Part shown: positions 36,701-52,089 of the stretch, piece after piece
Layout of the letters: each line of letters begins with the position of its first letter
How positions within the stretch are numbered: position 1 is the first letter of the stretch
NCBI GenBank assembly: GCA_907163375.1
Contig: CAJQUW010011286.1
Coordinates: 42,136 to 106,135 of the forward strand
Reading direction: 5' to 3'
Source: Prostheceraeus crozeri
Lineage: Eukaryota; Platyhelminthes; Polycladida; Euryleptidae
DNA length: 64,000 nt
The notes under the pieces: generated by a model
Told to the model about the DNA's origin: nothing
Databases searched by the model: none
What the model saw: only the letters and a program-made list of their open reading frames with translations
Position numbers and translations under genes: made by a program

Positions 36701-39700
36701 ACAATGATGACACTGTGGTCCTTCACTGCAACAATGATGACACTGAGGTTCTTCGCTGCACCAATGATGACACTGTGGTCCCTCACTGCACCAATGATGA
36801 CACTGTGGTCCCTCACTGCTTTAATGATGACACCGAGGTCCTTCACTGCACCAATGATGACACTGTGGTCCCTCACTGCACCAATGATGACACTGTGGTC
36901 TTTCACTGCAACAATGATGACACTGAGGTCCTTCACTGCAACAATGATGACACTGTGGTCCTTCACTGCAACAATGATGACACTGAGGTCCTTCACTGCA
37001 ACAATGATGACACTGTGGTCCATCACTGCACCAATGATGACACTGTGGTCCTTCACTGCAACAATGATGACAATGTGGTCCCTCACTGCAACAATGATGA
37101 CACTGTGGTCCCTCACTGCTTCAATGATGACACTGAGGTCCTTCACTGCACCAATGATGACACTGTGGTCCCTCACTGCACCAATGATGACACTGAGGTC
37201 CTTCATTGCAACAATGGTGACACTGTGGTCCTTCACTGCACCAATGATGACACTGTGGTCTCTAACTGCACCAATGATGACACTGAGGTCCTTCACTGCA
37301 CCAATGATGACACTGTGAACCCTCACATCACCAATGATGACACTGTGGTCCTTCACTGCAACAATGATGACACTGTGGTCCTTCACTGCAACAATGATGA
37401 CACTGTGGTCTCTCACTGCACCAATGATGGCACTGTGGTCCTTCACTGCAACAATGATGACACTGTGGTCCTTCACTGCACCAATGATGACACTGAGGTC
37501 CTTCACTGCAACAATGAAGACACTGTGGTCCCTCACTGCAACAATGATGACACTGTGGTCCTTTTCTGCAACAATGATGACACTGTGGTCCTTCACTGCA
37601 ACAATGATGACACTGTGGTCCTTCACTGCAACAATGATGACACTGTGGTCCTTCACTGCAACAATGATGACACTGTGGTCCTTCACTGCAACAATGATGA
37701 CACTGTGGTCCCTCACTGCAACAATGATGACACTGTGGTCCTTCACTGCACCAATGATGACACTGTGGTCCTTCACTGCACCAATGATGACAATGTGGTC
37801 CCTCACTGCACCAATGATGACACTGTGAACCCTCACTGCACCAATGATGACACTGAGGTCCTTCACTGCACCAATGATGACACTGTGAACCCTCACTGCA
37901 CCAATGATGACACTGTGGTCCCTCACTGCAACAATGATGACACTGTGGTCCCTCACTGCACCAATGATGACACTGTAGTCCTTCACTGCAACAATGATGA
38001 CACTGTGGTCCTTCACTGCAACAATGATGACACTGTGGTCCTTCACTGCACCAATGATGACACTGTGGTCCTTCACTGCAACAATGATGACACTGTGGTC
38101 CTTCACTGCAAGAATGATGACACTGTGGTCCTTCACTGCACCAATGATGACACTGTGGTCCTTCACTGCACCAATGATGACACTGTGGTCTCTCACTGCA
38201 CCAATGATGACACTGAGGTCCTTCACTGCACCAATGATGACACTGTGAACCCTCACTGCACCAATGATGACACTGTGGTCCTTCACTGCAACAATGATGA
38301 CACTGTGGTCCCTCACTGCACCAATGATGACACTGTGGTCCTTCACTGCAACAATGATGACACTGTGGTCCTTCACTGCAACAATGATGACACTGTGGTC
38401 CTTCACTGCAACAATGATGACACTGTGGTCCTTCACTGCAACAATGATGACACTGTGATCCTTCACTGCAACAATGATGACACTGTGGTCCCTCACTGCA
38501 ACAATGATGACACTGTGGTCCTTCACTGCACCAATGATGACACTGTGGTCCTTCACTGCAACAATGATGACACTGTGGTCCTTCACTGCAACAATGATGA
38601 CACTGTGGTCCTTCACTGCAACAATGATGACACTGTGGTCCTTCACTGCAACAATGATGACACTGAGGTCCTTCACTGCACCAATGATGACACTGTGGTC
38701 CCTCACTGCACCAATGATGACACTGTGGTCCCTCACTGCTAAAATGATGACACAGAGGTCCTTCACTGCACCAATGATGACACTGTGGTCCATCACTGCA
38801 CCAATGCTGCCCCTGTGGTCCTTCACTGCAACAATGATGACACTGAGGTCCTTCACTGCAACAATGATGACACTGTGGTCCTTCACTGCAACAATGATGA
38901 CACTGAGGTCCTTCACTGCAACAATGATGACACTGTGGTCCATCACTGCACCAATGATGACACTGTGGTCCTTCACTGCAACAATGATGACAATGTGGTC
39001 CCTCACTGCAACAATGATGACACTGTGGTCCCTCACTGCTTCAATGATGACACTGAGGTCCTTCACTGCACCAATGATGACACTGTGGTCCTCACTGCAC
39101 CAATGATGACACTGAGGTCCTTCACTGCAACAATGGTGACACTGTGGTCCTTCACTGCACCAATGATGACACTGTGAACCCTTACTGCACCAATGATGAC
39201 ACTGTGGTCCTTCACTGCAACAATGATGACAATGTGGTCCTTCACTGCAACAAAGATGACACTGTGGTCCTTCACTGCAACAATGATGACACTGTGGTCC
39301 TTCACTGCAACAATGATGACACTGTGGTCTTCACTGCACCAATGATGACACTGAGGTCCTTCACTGCACCAATGATGACACTGTGGTCCTTCACTGCACC
39401 AATGATGACACTGTTGTCCCTCACTGCAGCAATGATGGCACTGTGGTCCATCACTGCAACAATGATGACACTGAGGTCCTTCACTGCACCAATGATGACA
39501 CTGTGGTCCCTCACTGCACCAATGATGACACTGTGGTCCTTCACTGCAACAATGATGACACTGTGGTCCTTCACTGCAACAATGATGACACTGTGGTCCT
39601 TCACTGCAACAATGATGACACTGTGGTCCTTCACTGCAACAATGATGACACTGTGGTCCTTCACTGCAACAATGATGACACTGAGGTTCTTCGCTGCACC

Positions 39701-42700
39701 AATGATGACACTGTGGTCCCTCACTGCACCAATGATGACACTGTGGTCCCTCACTGCTAAAATGATGACACCGAGGTCCTTCACTGCACCAATGATGACA
39801 CTGTGGTCCCTCACTGCACCAATGATGACACTGTGGTCTTTCACTGCAACAATGATGACACTGTGGTCCTTCACTGCAACAATGATGACACTGTGGTCCT
39901 TCACTGCAACAATGATGACACTGTGGTCCTTCACTGCAACAATGATGACACTGTGGTCCATCACTGCACCAATGATGACACTGTGGTCCTTCACTGCAAC
40001 AATGATGACAATGTGGTCCCTCACTGCAACAATGATGACACTGTGGTCCCTCACTGCTTCAATGATGACACTGAGGTCCTTCACTGCACCAATGATGACA
40101 CTGTGGTCCCTCACTGCACCAATGATGACACTGAGGTCCTTCATTGCAACAATGGTGACACTGTGGTCCTTCACTGCACCAATGATGACACTGTGGTCTC
40201 TCACTGCACCAATGATGACACTGAGGTCCTTCACTGCACCAATGATGACACTGTGAACCCTCACTGCACCAATGATGACACTGTGGTCCTTCACTGCAAC
40301 AATGATGACACTGTGGTCCTTCACTGCAACAATGATGACACTGTGGTCTCTCACTGCACCAATGATGGCACTGTGGTCCTTCACTGCAACAATGATGACA
40401 CTGTGGTCCTTCACTGCACCAATGATGACACTGTGGTCCTTCACTGCAACAATGAAGACACTGTGGTCCTTCACTGCAACAATGATGACACTGTGGTCCT
40501 TTTCTGCAACAATGATGACACTGTGGTCCTTCACTGCAACAATGATGACACTGTGGTCCTTCACTGCAACAATGATGACACTGTGGTCCTTCACTGCAAC
40601 AATGATGACACTGTGGTCCTTCACTGCAACAATGATGACACTGTGGTCCCTCACTGCAACAATGATGACACTGTGGTCCTTCACTGCACCAATGATGACA
40701 CTGTGGTCCTTCACTGCACCAATGATGACACTGTGGTCCCTCACTGCACCAATGATGACACTGTGGTCCATCACTGCACCAATGATGACACTGAGGTCCT
40801 TCACTGCACCAATGATGACACTGTGAACCCTCACTGCACCAATGATGACACTGTGGTCCCTCACTGCAAGAATGATGACACTGTGGTCCCTCACTGCACC
40901 AATGATGACACTGTAGTCCTTCACTGCAACAATGATGACACTGTGGTCCTTCACTGCAACAATGATGACACTGTGGTCCTTCACTGCACCAATGATGACA
41001 CTGTGGTCCTTCACTGCAACAATGATGACACTGTGGTCCTTCACTGCAAGAATGATGACACTGTGGTCCTTCACTGCACCAATGATGACACTGTGGTCCT
41101 TCACTGCACCAATGATGACACTGTGGTCACTCACTGCACCAATGATGACACTGTGGTCCTTCACTGCACCAATGATGACACTGTGGTCCCTCACTGCACC
41201 AATGATGACACTGTGGTCCTTCACTGCAACAATGATGACACTGTGGTCCCTCACTGCACCAATGATGACACTGTGGTCCTTCACTGCAACAATGATGACA
41301 CTGTGGTCCTTCACTGCAACAATGATGACACTGTGGTCCTTCACTGCACCAATGATGACACTGTGGTCCTTCACTGCACCAATGATGATACTGTGGTCCT
41401 TCACTGCATCAATGATGACACTGTGGTCCTTCACTGCAACAATGATGACACTGTGGTCCCTCACTGCAACAATGATGACACTGAGGTCCTTCACTGCACC
41501 AATGATGACACTGTGGTCCTTCACTGCACCAATGATGACACTGTGGTCCTTCACTGCACCAATGATGACACTGTGGTCCTTCACTGCAACAATGATGACA
41601 CTGTGGTCCCTCACTGCAACAATGATGACACTGTGGTCCTTCACTGCAACAATGATGACACTGTGGTCCTTCACTGCACCAATGATGACACTGTGGTCTC
41701 TCACTGCAACAATGATGACACTGTGGTCCTTCACTGCACCAATGATGACACTGTGGTCTCTCACTGCACCAATGATGATACTGTGGTCCCTCACTGCAAC
41801 AATGATGACACTGTGGTCCCTCACTGCAACAATGATGACACTGTGGTCCCTCACTGCACCAATGATGACACTGTGGTCCTTCACTGCACCAATATGACAC
41901 TGTGGTCCTCCAATGCAACAATGATGACACTGTGGTCCTTCACTGCACCAATGATGACACTGTGGTCCTTCACTGCACCAATGATGACACTGTTGTCCCT
42001 CACTGCAGCAATGATGACACTGTGGTCCATCACTGCAACAATGATGACACTGAGGTCCTTCACTGCACCAATGATGACACTGTGGTCCCTCACTGCACCA
42101 ATGATGACACTGTGGTCCTTCACTGCAACAATGATGACACTGTGGTCCTTCACTGCAACAATGATGACACTGTGGTCCTTCACTGCAACAATGATGACAC
42201 TGTGGTCCTTCACTGCAACAATGATGACACTGTGGTCCTTCACTGCAACAATGATGACACTGAGGTCCTTCACTGCACCAATGATGACACTGTGGTCCCT
42301 CACTGCACCAATGATGACACTGTGGTCCCTCACTGCTTTAATGATGACACCGAGGTCCTTCACTGCACCAATGATGACACTGTGGTCCCTCACTGCACCA
42401 ATGATGACACTGTGGTCTTTCACTGCAACAATGATGACACTGAGGTCCTTCACTGCAACAATGATGACACTGTGGTCCTTCACTGCAACAATGATGACAC
42501 TGAGGTCCTTCACTGCAACAATGATGACACTGTGGTCCTTCACTGCACCAATGATGACACTGTGGTCCTTCACTGCAACAATGATGACAATGTGGTCCCT
42601 CACTGCAACAATGATGACACTGTGGTCCCTCACTGCTTCAATGATGACACTGAGGTCCTTCACTGCACCAATGATGACACTGTGGTCCCTCACTGCACCA

Positions 42701-45700
42701 ATGATGACACTGAGGTCCTTCATTGCAACAATGGTGACACTGTGGTCCTTCACTGCACCAATGATGACACTGTGGTCTCTAACTGCACCAATGATGACAC
42801 TGAGGTCCTTCACTGCACCAATGATGACACTGTGAACCCTCACTGCACCAATGATGACACTGTGGTCCTTCACTGCAACAATGATGACAATGTGGTCCCT
42901 CACTGCAACAATGATGACACTGTGAATCCTCACTACACCAATGATGACACTGTGGTCCTTCACTGCAACAATGATGACACTGTGGTCCTTCACTGCAACA
43001 ATGATGACACTGAGGTCCTTCACTGCACCAATGATGACACTGTGGTCCTTCACCGCAACAATGATGACACTGAGGTCCTTCACTGCACCAATGATGACAC
43101 TGTGGTCCTTCACTGCAACAATGATGACACTGTGAACCCTCACTGCACTAATGATGACACTGTGGTCTCTCACTGCACCAATGATGACACTGTGGTCCCT
43201 GACTGCAACAATGATGACACTGTGGTCCCTCACTGCACCAATGATGACACTGTGGTCCTTCACTGCACCAATGATGACACTGTGGTCCCTCACTGCACCA
43301 ATGATGACACTGTGGTCCTTCACTGCAACAATGATGACACTGTGGTCCTTCACTGCACCAATGATGACACTGTGGTCCTTCACTGCATCAATGATGACAC
43401 TGTGGTCCTTCACTGCAACAATGATGACACTGTGGTCTCTCACTGCAACAATGATGACACTGTGGTCCCTCACTGCACCAATGATGACACTGTGAACCCT
43501 CACTGCACCAATGATGACACTGAGGTCCTTCACTGCACCAATGATGACAATGTGGTCCTTCACTGCACCAATGATGACACTGTGGTCTCTCACTGCACCA
43601 ATGATGGCACTGTGGTCCTTCACTGCAACAATGATGACACTGTGGTCCTTCACTGCACCAATGATGACACTGTGGTCCTTCACTGCAACAATGAAGACAC
43701 TGTGGTCCCTCACTGCAACAATGATGACACTGTGGTCCTTCACTGCAACAATGATGACACTGTGGTCCTTCACTGCAAGAATGATGACACTGTGGTCCTT
43801 CACTGCAACAATGATGACACTGTGGTCCTTCACTGCACCAATGATGACACTGTGATCCTTCACTGCAACATAGATGACACTGTGGTCCCTCACTGCAACA
43901 ATGATGACACTGAGGTCCTTCACTGCAACAATGATGACACTGTGGTCCTTCACTGCAACAATGATGACAATGTGGTCCCTCACTGCACCAATGATGACAC
44001 TGTGAACCCTCACTGCACCAATGATGACACTGAGGTCCTTCACTGCACCAATGATGACACTGCGAACCCTCACTGCACCAATGATGACACTGTGGTCCTT
44101 CACTGCAACAATGATGACACTGTGGTCCCTCACTGCACCAATGATGACACTGTGGTCCTTCACTGCAACAATGATGACACTGTGGTCCTTCACTGCAACA
44201 ATGATGACACTGTGGTCCTTCACTGCACCAATGATGACACTGTGGTCCTTCACTGCAACAATGATGACACTGTGGTCCTTCACTGCAACAATGATGACAC
44301 TGTGGTCCCTCACTGCACCAATGATGACACTGTGGTCCTTCACTGCACCAATGATGACACTGTGGTCTCTCACTGCACCAATGATGACACTGAGGTCCTT
44401 CACTGCACCAATGATGACACTGTGAACCCTCACTGCACCAATGATGACACTGTGGTCCTTCACTGCAACAATGATGACACTGTGGTCCCTCACTGCACCA
44501 ATGATGACACTGTGGTCCTTCACTGCAACAATGATGACACTGTGGTCCCTCACTGCAACAATGATGACACTGTGAATCCTCACTACACCAATGATGACAC
44601 TGTGGTCCTTCACTGCACCAATGATGATACTGTGGTCCTTCACTGCATCAATGATGACACTGTGGTCCTTCACTGCAACAATGATGACACTGTGGTCCCT
44701 CACTGCATTAATGATGACACTGAGGTCCTTCACTGGACCAATGATGACACTGTGGTCCTTCACTGCACCAATGATGACACTGTGGTCCTTCACTGCACCA
44801 ATGATGACACTGTGGTCCTTCACTGCAACAATGATGACACTGTGGTCCCTCACTGCACCAATGATGACACTGTGGTCCTTCACTGCAACAATGATGACAC
44901 TGTGGTCCTTCACTGCACCAATGATGACACTGTGGTCTCTCACTGCAACAATGATGACACTGTGGTCCTTCACTGCACCAATGATGACACTGTGGTCTCT
45001 CACTGCACCAATGATGATACTGTGGTCCCTCACTGCAACAATGATGACACTGTGGTCCCTCACTGCAACAATGATGACACTGTGGTCCCTCACTGCACCA
45101 ATGATGACACTGTGGTCCTTCACTGCACCAATATGACACTGTGGTCCTCCAATGCAACAATGATGACACTGTGGTCCTTCACTGCACCAATGATGACACT
45201 GTGGTCCTTCACTGCACCAATGATGACACTGTTGTCCCTCACTGCAGCAATGATGACACTGTGGTCCATCACTGCAACAATGATGACACTGAGGTCCTTC
45301 ACTGCACCAATGATGACACTGTGGTCCCTCACTGCACCAATGATGACACTGTGGTCCTTCACTGCAACAATGATGACACTGTGGTCCTTCACTGCAACAA
45401 TGATGACACTGTGGTCCTTCACTGCAACAATGATGACACTGTGGTCCTTCACTGCAACAATGATGACACTGTGGTCCTTCACTGCAACAATGATGACACT
45501 GAGGTCCTTCACTGCACCAATGATGACACTGTGGTCCCTCACTGCACCAATGATGACACTGTGGTCCCTCACTGCTTTAATGATGACACCGAGGTCCTTC
45601 ACTGCACCAATGATGACACTGTGGTCCCTCACTGCACCAATGATGACACTGTGGTCTTTCACTGCAACAATGATGACACTGAGGTCCTTCACTGCAACAA

Positions 45701-48700
45701 TGATGACACTGTGGTCCTTCACTGCAACAATGATGACACTGAGGTCCTTCACTGCAACAATGATGACACTGTGGTCCATCACTGCACCAATGATGACACT
45801 GTGGTCCTTCACTGCAACAATGATGACAATGTGGTCCCTCACTGCAACAATGATGACACTGTGGTCCCTCACTGCTTCAATGATGACACTGAGGTCCTTC
45901 ACTGCACCAATGATGACACTATGGTCCCTCACTGCACCAATGATGACACTGAGGTCCTTCATTGCAACAATGGTGACACTGTGGTCCTTCACTGCACCAA
46001 TGATGACACTGTGGTCTCTAACTGCACCAATGATGACACTGAGGTCCTTCACTGCACCAATGATGACACTGAGGTCCTTCACTGCACCAATGATGACAAT
46101 GTGGTCCTTCACTGCACCAATGATGGCACTGAGGTCCTTCACTGCACCAATGATGACAATGTGGTCCTTCACTGCACCAATGATGACACTGTGGTCTCTC
46201 ACTGCACCAATGATGGCACTGTGGTCCTTCACTGCAACAATGATGACACTGTGGTCCTTCACTGCAACAATGATGACACTGTGGTCCTTCACTGCAACAA
46301 TGATGACAATGTGGTCCCTCACTGCACCAATGATGACACTGAGGTCCTTCACTGCAACAATGGTGACACTGTGGTCCTTCACTGCACCAATGATGACACT
46401 GTGGTCTCTCACTGCACCAATGATGACACTGAGGTCCTTCACTGCACCAATGACGACACTGAGGTCCTTCACTGTACCAATGATGACAATGTGGTCCTTC
46501 ACTGCGCCAATGATGGCACTGAGGTCCTTCACTGCACCAATGATGACAATGTGGTCCTTCACTGCACCAATGATGACACTGTGGTCTCTCACTGCACCAA
46601 TGATGGCACTGTGGTCCTTCGCTGCAACAATGATGACACTGTGGTCCTTCACTGCAACAATGATGACACTGTGGTCCTTCACTGCAACAATGATGACAAT
46701 GTGGTCCCCCACTGCACCAATGATGACACTGAGGTCCTTCACTGCAACAACGGTGACACTGTGGTCCTTCACTGCACCAATGATAACACTGTGGTCCTTC
46801 ACTGCACCAATGATGACACTGTGGTCTCTCACTGCACCAATGATGACACTGAGGTCCTTCACTGCACCAATGATGACACTGTGAACCCTCACTGCACCAA
46901 TGATGACACTGTGGTCCTTCACTGCAACAATGATGACAATGTGGTCCTTCACTGCAACAATGATGACACTGTGGTCCTTCACTGCACCAATGATGACACT
47001 GTGGTCCTTCACTGCAACAATGATGACACTGTGGTCCTTCACTGCACCAATGATGACACTGTGGTCCTTCACTGCACCAATGATGACACTGTGGTCCTTC
47101 ACTGCAACAATGATGACACTGTGGTCCCTCACTGCACCAATGATGACACTGAGGTCCTTCACTGCAACAATGATGACAATGTGGTCCCTCACTGCACCAA
47201 TGATGACACTGTGGTCCTTCACTGCAACAATGATGACACTGTGGTCCTTCACTGCAACAATGATGACACTGTGGTCCTTCACTGCACCAATGATGACACT
47301 GTGGTCCTTCACTGCACCAATGATGACACTGTGGTCCCTCACTGCACCAATGATGACACTGAGGTCCTTCACTGCAACAATGATGACACTGTGGTCCTTC
47401 ACTGCAACAATGATGACACTGTGGTCCTTCACTGCACCAATGATGACACTGAGGTCCTTCACTGCAACAATGATGACACTGTGGTCCCTCACTGCACCAA
47501 TGATGACACTGTGGTCCCTCACTGCAACAATGATGACACTGTGGTCCTTCACTGCAACAATGATGACACTGAGGTCCTTCACTGCAACAATGATGACACT
47601 GTGGTCTATCACTGCACCAATGATGACACTGTGGTCCTCCACTGCAACAATGATGACAATGTGGTCCCTCACTGCAACAATGATGACACTGAGGTCCTTC
47701 ACTGCACCAATGATGACACTGTGGTCCCTCACTGCACCAATGATGACACTGTGGTCCCTCACTGCACCAATGATGACACTGAGGTCCTTCACTGCAACAA
47801 TGGTGACACTGTGGTCCTTCACTACACCAATGATGACACTGTGGTCTCTCACTGCACCAATGATGACACTGAGGTCCTTCACTGCACCAATGATGACACT
47901 GAGGTCCTTCACTGCACCAATGATGGCACTGAGGTCCTTCACTGCACCAATAATGACAATGTGGTCCTTCACTGCACCAATGATGACACTGTGGTCTCTC
48001 ACTGCACCAATGATGGCACTGTGGTCCTTCACTGCAACAATGATGACACTGTGGTCCTTCACTGCAACAATGATGACACTGTGGTCCTTCACTGCAACAA
48101 TGATGACAATGTGGTCCCTCACTGCACCATTGATGACACTGAGGTCCTTCACTGCAACAATGGTGACACTGTGGTCCTTCACTGCACCAATGATGACACT
48201 GTGGTCTCTCACTGCACCAATGATGACACTGAGGTCCTTCACTGGACCAATGATGATACTGTGGTCCTTCACTGCATCAATGATGACACTGTGGTCCTTC
48301 ACTGCAACAATGATGACACTGTGGTCCCTCACTGCAACAATGATGACACTGAGGTCCTTCACTGCACCAATGATGACACTGTGGTCCTTCACTGCACCAA
48401 TGATGACACTGTGGTCCTTCACTGCACCAATGATGACACTGTGGTCCTTCACTGCAACAATGATGACACTGTGGTCCCTCACTGCACCAATGATGACACT
48501 GTGGTCCTTCACTGCACCAATGATGACACTGTGGTCCTTCACTGCACCAATGATGACACTGTGGTCTCTCACTGCAACAATGATGACACTGTGGTCCTTC
48601 ACTGCACCAATGATGACACTGTGGTCTCTCACTGCACCAATGATGATACTGTGGTCCCTCACTGCAACAATGATGACACTGTGGTCCCTCACTGCAACAA

Positions 48701-51700
48701 TGATGACACTGTGGTCCCTCACTGCACCAATGATGACACTGTGGTCCTTCTCTGCACCAATATGACACTGTGGTCCTCCAATGCAACAATGATGACACTG
48801 TGGTCCTTCACTGCACCAATGATGACACTGTGGTCCTTCACTGCACCAATGATGACACTGTTGTCCCTCACTGCAGCAATGATGACACTGTGGTCCATCA
48901 CTGCAACAATGATGACACTGAGGTCCTTCACTGCACCAATGATGACACTGTGGTCCCTCACTGCACCAATGATGACACTGTGGTCCTTCACTGCAACAAT
49001 GATGACACTGTGGTCCTTCACTGCAACAATGATGACACTGTGGTCCTTCACTGCAACAATGATGACACTGTGGTCCTTCACTGCACCAATGATGACACTG
49101 TGGTCCCTCACTGCAACAATGATGACACTGTGGTCCTTCACTGCAACAATGATGACACTGAGGTCCTTCACTGCAACAATGATGACACTGTGGTCTATCA
49201 CTGCACCAATGATGACACTGTGGTCCTCCACTGCAACAATGATGACAATGTGGTCCCTCACTGCAACAATGATGACACTGAGGTCCTTCACTGCACCAAT
49301 GATGACACTGTGGTCCCTCACTGCACCAATGATGACACTGTGGTCCCTCACTGCACCAATGATGACACTGAGGTCCTTCACTGCAACAATGGTGACACTG
49401 TGGTCCTTCACTACACCAATGATGACACTGTGGTCCTTCACTGCAAGAATGATGACACTGTGGTCCTTCACTGCACCAATGATGACACTGTGGTCCTTCA
49501 CTGCACCAATGATGACACTGTGGTGTCTCACTGCACCAATGATGACACTGAGGTCCTTCACTGCACCAATGATGACACTGTGGTCCCTCACTGCACCAAT
49601 GATGACACTGTGGTCCTTCACTGCAACAATGATGACACTGTGGTCCTTCACTGCAACAATGATGACAATGTGGTCCCTCACTGCACCATTGATGACACTG
49701 AGTTCCTTCACTGCAACAATGGTGACACTGTGGTCCTTCACTGCACCAATGATGACACTGTGGTCTCTCACTGCACCAATGATGACACTGAGGTCCTTCA
49801 CTGCACCAATGATGATACTGTGGTCCTTCACTGCATCAATGATGACACTGTGGTCCTTCACTGCAACAATGATGACACTGTGGTCCCTCACTGCAACAAT
49901 GATGACACTGAGGTCCTTCACTGCACCAATGATGGCACTGTGGTCCCTCGCTGCAACAATGATGACACTGTGGTCCTTCACTGCAACAATGATGACACTG
50001 TGGTCCTTCACTGCAACAATGATGACAATGTGGTCCCTCACTGCACCAATGATGACACTGAGGTCCTTCACTGCAACAACGGTGACACTGTGGTCCTTCA
50101 CTGCACCAATGATAACACTGTGGTCCTTCACTGCACCAATGATGACACTGTGGTCTCTCACTGCACCAATGATGACACTGAGGTCCTTCACTGCACCAAT
50201 GATGACACTGTGAACCCTCACTGCACCAATGATGACACTGTGGTCCTTCACTGCAACAATGATGACAATGTGGTCCTTCACTGCAACAATGATGACACTG
50301 TGGTCCTTCACTGCACCAATGATGACACTGTGGTCCTTCACTGCAACAATGATGACACTGTGGTCCTTCACTGCACCAATGATGACACTGAGGTCCTTCA
50401 CTGCACCAATGATGACACTGTGGTCCTTCACCGCAACAATGATGACACTGAGGTCCTTCACTGCACCAATGATGACACTGAGGTCCTTCACTGCACCAAT
50501 GATGACAATGTGGTCCCTCACTGCACCAATGATGACACTGTGGTCCTTCACTGCAACAATGATGACACTGTGGTCCTTCACTGCAACAATGATGACACTG
50601 TGGTCCTTCACTGCACCAATGATGACACTGTGGTCCTTCACTGCACCAATGATGACACTGTGGTCCCTCACTGCACCAATGATGACACTGAGGTCCTTCA
50701 CTGCAACAATGATGACACTGTGGTCCTTCACTGCAACAATGATGACACTGTGGTCCTTCACTGCACCAATGATGACACTGAGGTCCTTCACTGCAACAAT
50801 GATGACACTGTGGTCCCTCACTGCACCAATGAAGACACTGTGGTCCCTCACTGCAACAATGATGACACTGTGGTCCTTCACTGCAACAATGATGACACTG
50901 AGGTCCTTCACTGCAACAATGATGAGAATGTGGTCCCTTACTGCAACAATGATGACACTGTGGTCCTCCACTGCAACAATGATGACAATGTGGTCCCTCA
51001 CTGCAACAATGATGACACTGAGGTCCTTCACTGCACCAATGATGACACTGTGGTCCCTCACTGCACCAATGATGACACTGTGGTCCCTCACTGCACCAAT
51101 GATGACACTGAGGTCCTTCACTGCAACAATGGTGACACTGTGGTCCTTCACTACACCAATGATGACACTGTGGTCTCTCACTGCACCAATGATGACACTG
51201 AGGTCCTTCACTGCACCAATGATGACACTGAGGTCCTTCACTGCACCAATGATGGCACTGAGGTCCTTCACTGCACCAATAATGACAATGTGGTCCTTCA
51301 CTGCACCAATGATGACACTGTGGTCTCTCACTGCACCAATGATGGCACTGTGGTCCTTCACTGCAACAATGATGACACTGTGGTCCTTCACTGCAACAAT
51401 GATGACACTGTGGTCCTTCACTGCAACAATGATGACAATGTGGTCCCTCACTGCACCATTGATGACACTGAGGTCCTTCACTGCAACAATGGTGACACTG
51501 TGGTCCTTCACTGCACCAATGATGACACTGTGGTCTCTCACTGCACCAATGATGACACTGAGGTCCTTCACTGCACCAATGATGATACTGTGGTCCTTCA
51601 CTGCATCAATGATGACACTGTGGTCCTTCACTGCAACAATGATGACACTGTGGTCCCTCACTGCAACAATGATGACACTGAGGTCCTTCACTGCACCAAT

Positions 51701-52089
51701 GATGACACTGTGGTCCTTCACTGCACCAATGATGACACTGTGGTCCTTCACTGCACCAATGATGACACTGTGGTCCTTCACTGCAACAATGATGACACTG
51801 TGGTCCCTCACTGCACCAATGATGACACTGTGGTCCTTCACTGCACCAATGATGACACTGTGGTCCTTCACTGCACCAATGATGACACTGTGGTCTCTCA
51901 CTGCAACAATGATGACACTGTGGTCCTTCACTGCACCAATGATGACACTGTGGTCTCTCACTGCACCAATGATGACACTGTGGTCCCTCACTGCAACAAT
52001 GATGACACTGTGGTCCCTCACTGCAACAATGATGACACTGTGGTCCCTCACTGCACCAATGATGACACTGTGGTCCTTCACTGCACCAA
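24721..52089. repeat. Nine copies of a 29-bp marker unit
   Basis: A unit with AATATGACACTGTGG (one G lost from AATGATGAC), followed by GTCCTCCAATGC, occurs with its ATATGAC at 24721, 27476, 28614, 32837, 34216, 41892, 45131, 48760 and 52089. The last three spacings are 3,239, 3,629 and 3,329. Each is one less than a multiple of 30, meaning 108, 121 and 111 units including exactly one 29-base unit. The marker is a natural boundary for higher-order blocks. The undeleted form (AATGATGACACTGTGG then GTCCTCCAATGC) is seen to the right, at about 54275-54302, 59555-59582 and 61595-61620. Confidence 0.85.
35610..37428. repeat. Local duplication with 1,020-bp (34-unit) period
   Basis: About 800 bases (35610-36408) recur at 36630-37428 with the same order of variant units and only about two differences (both at 36730-36760, GGTTCTTCGC versus GGTCCTTCAC). 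Another related version, carrying the same GGTTCTTCGC variant, lies at about 39480-40360. This is direct evidence of recent whole-block duplication inside the array. Confidence 0.85.
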
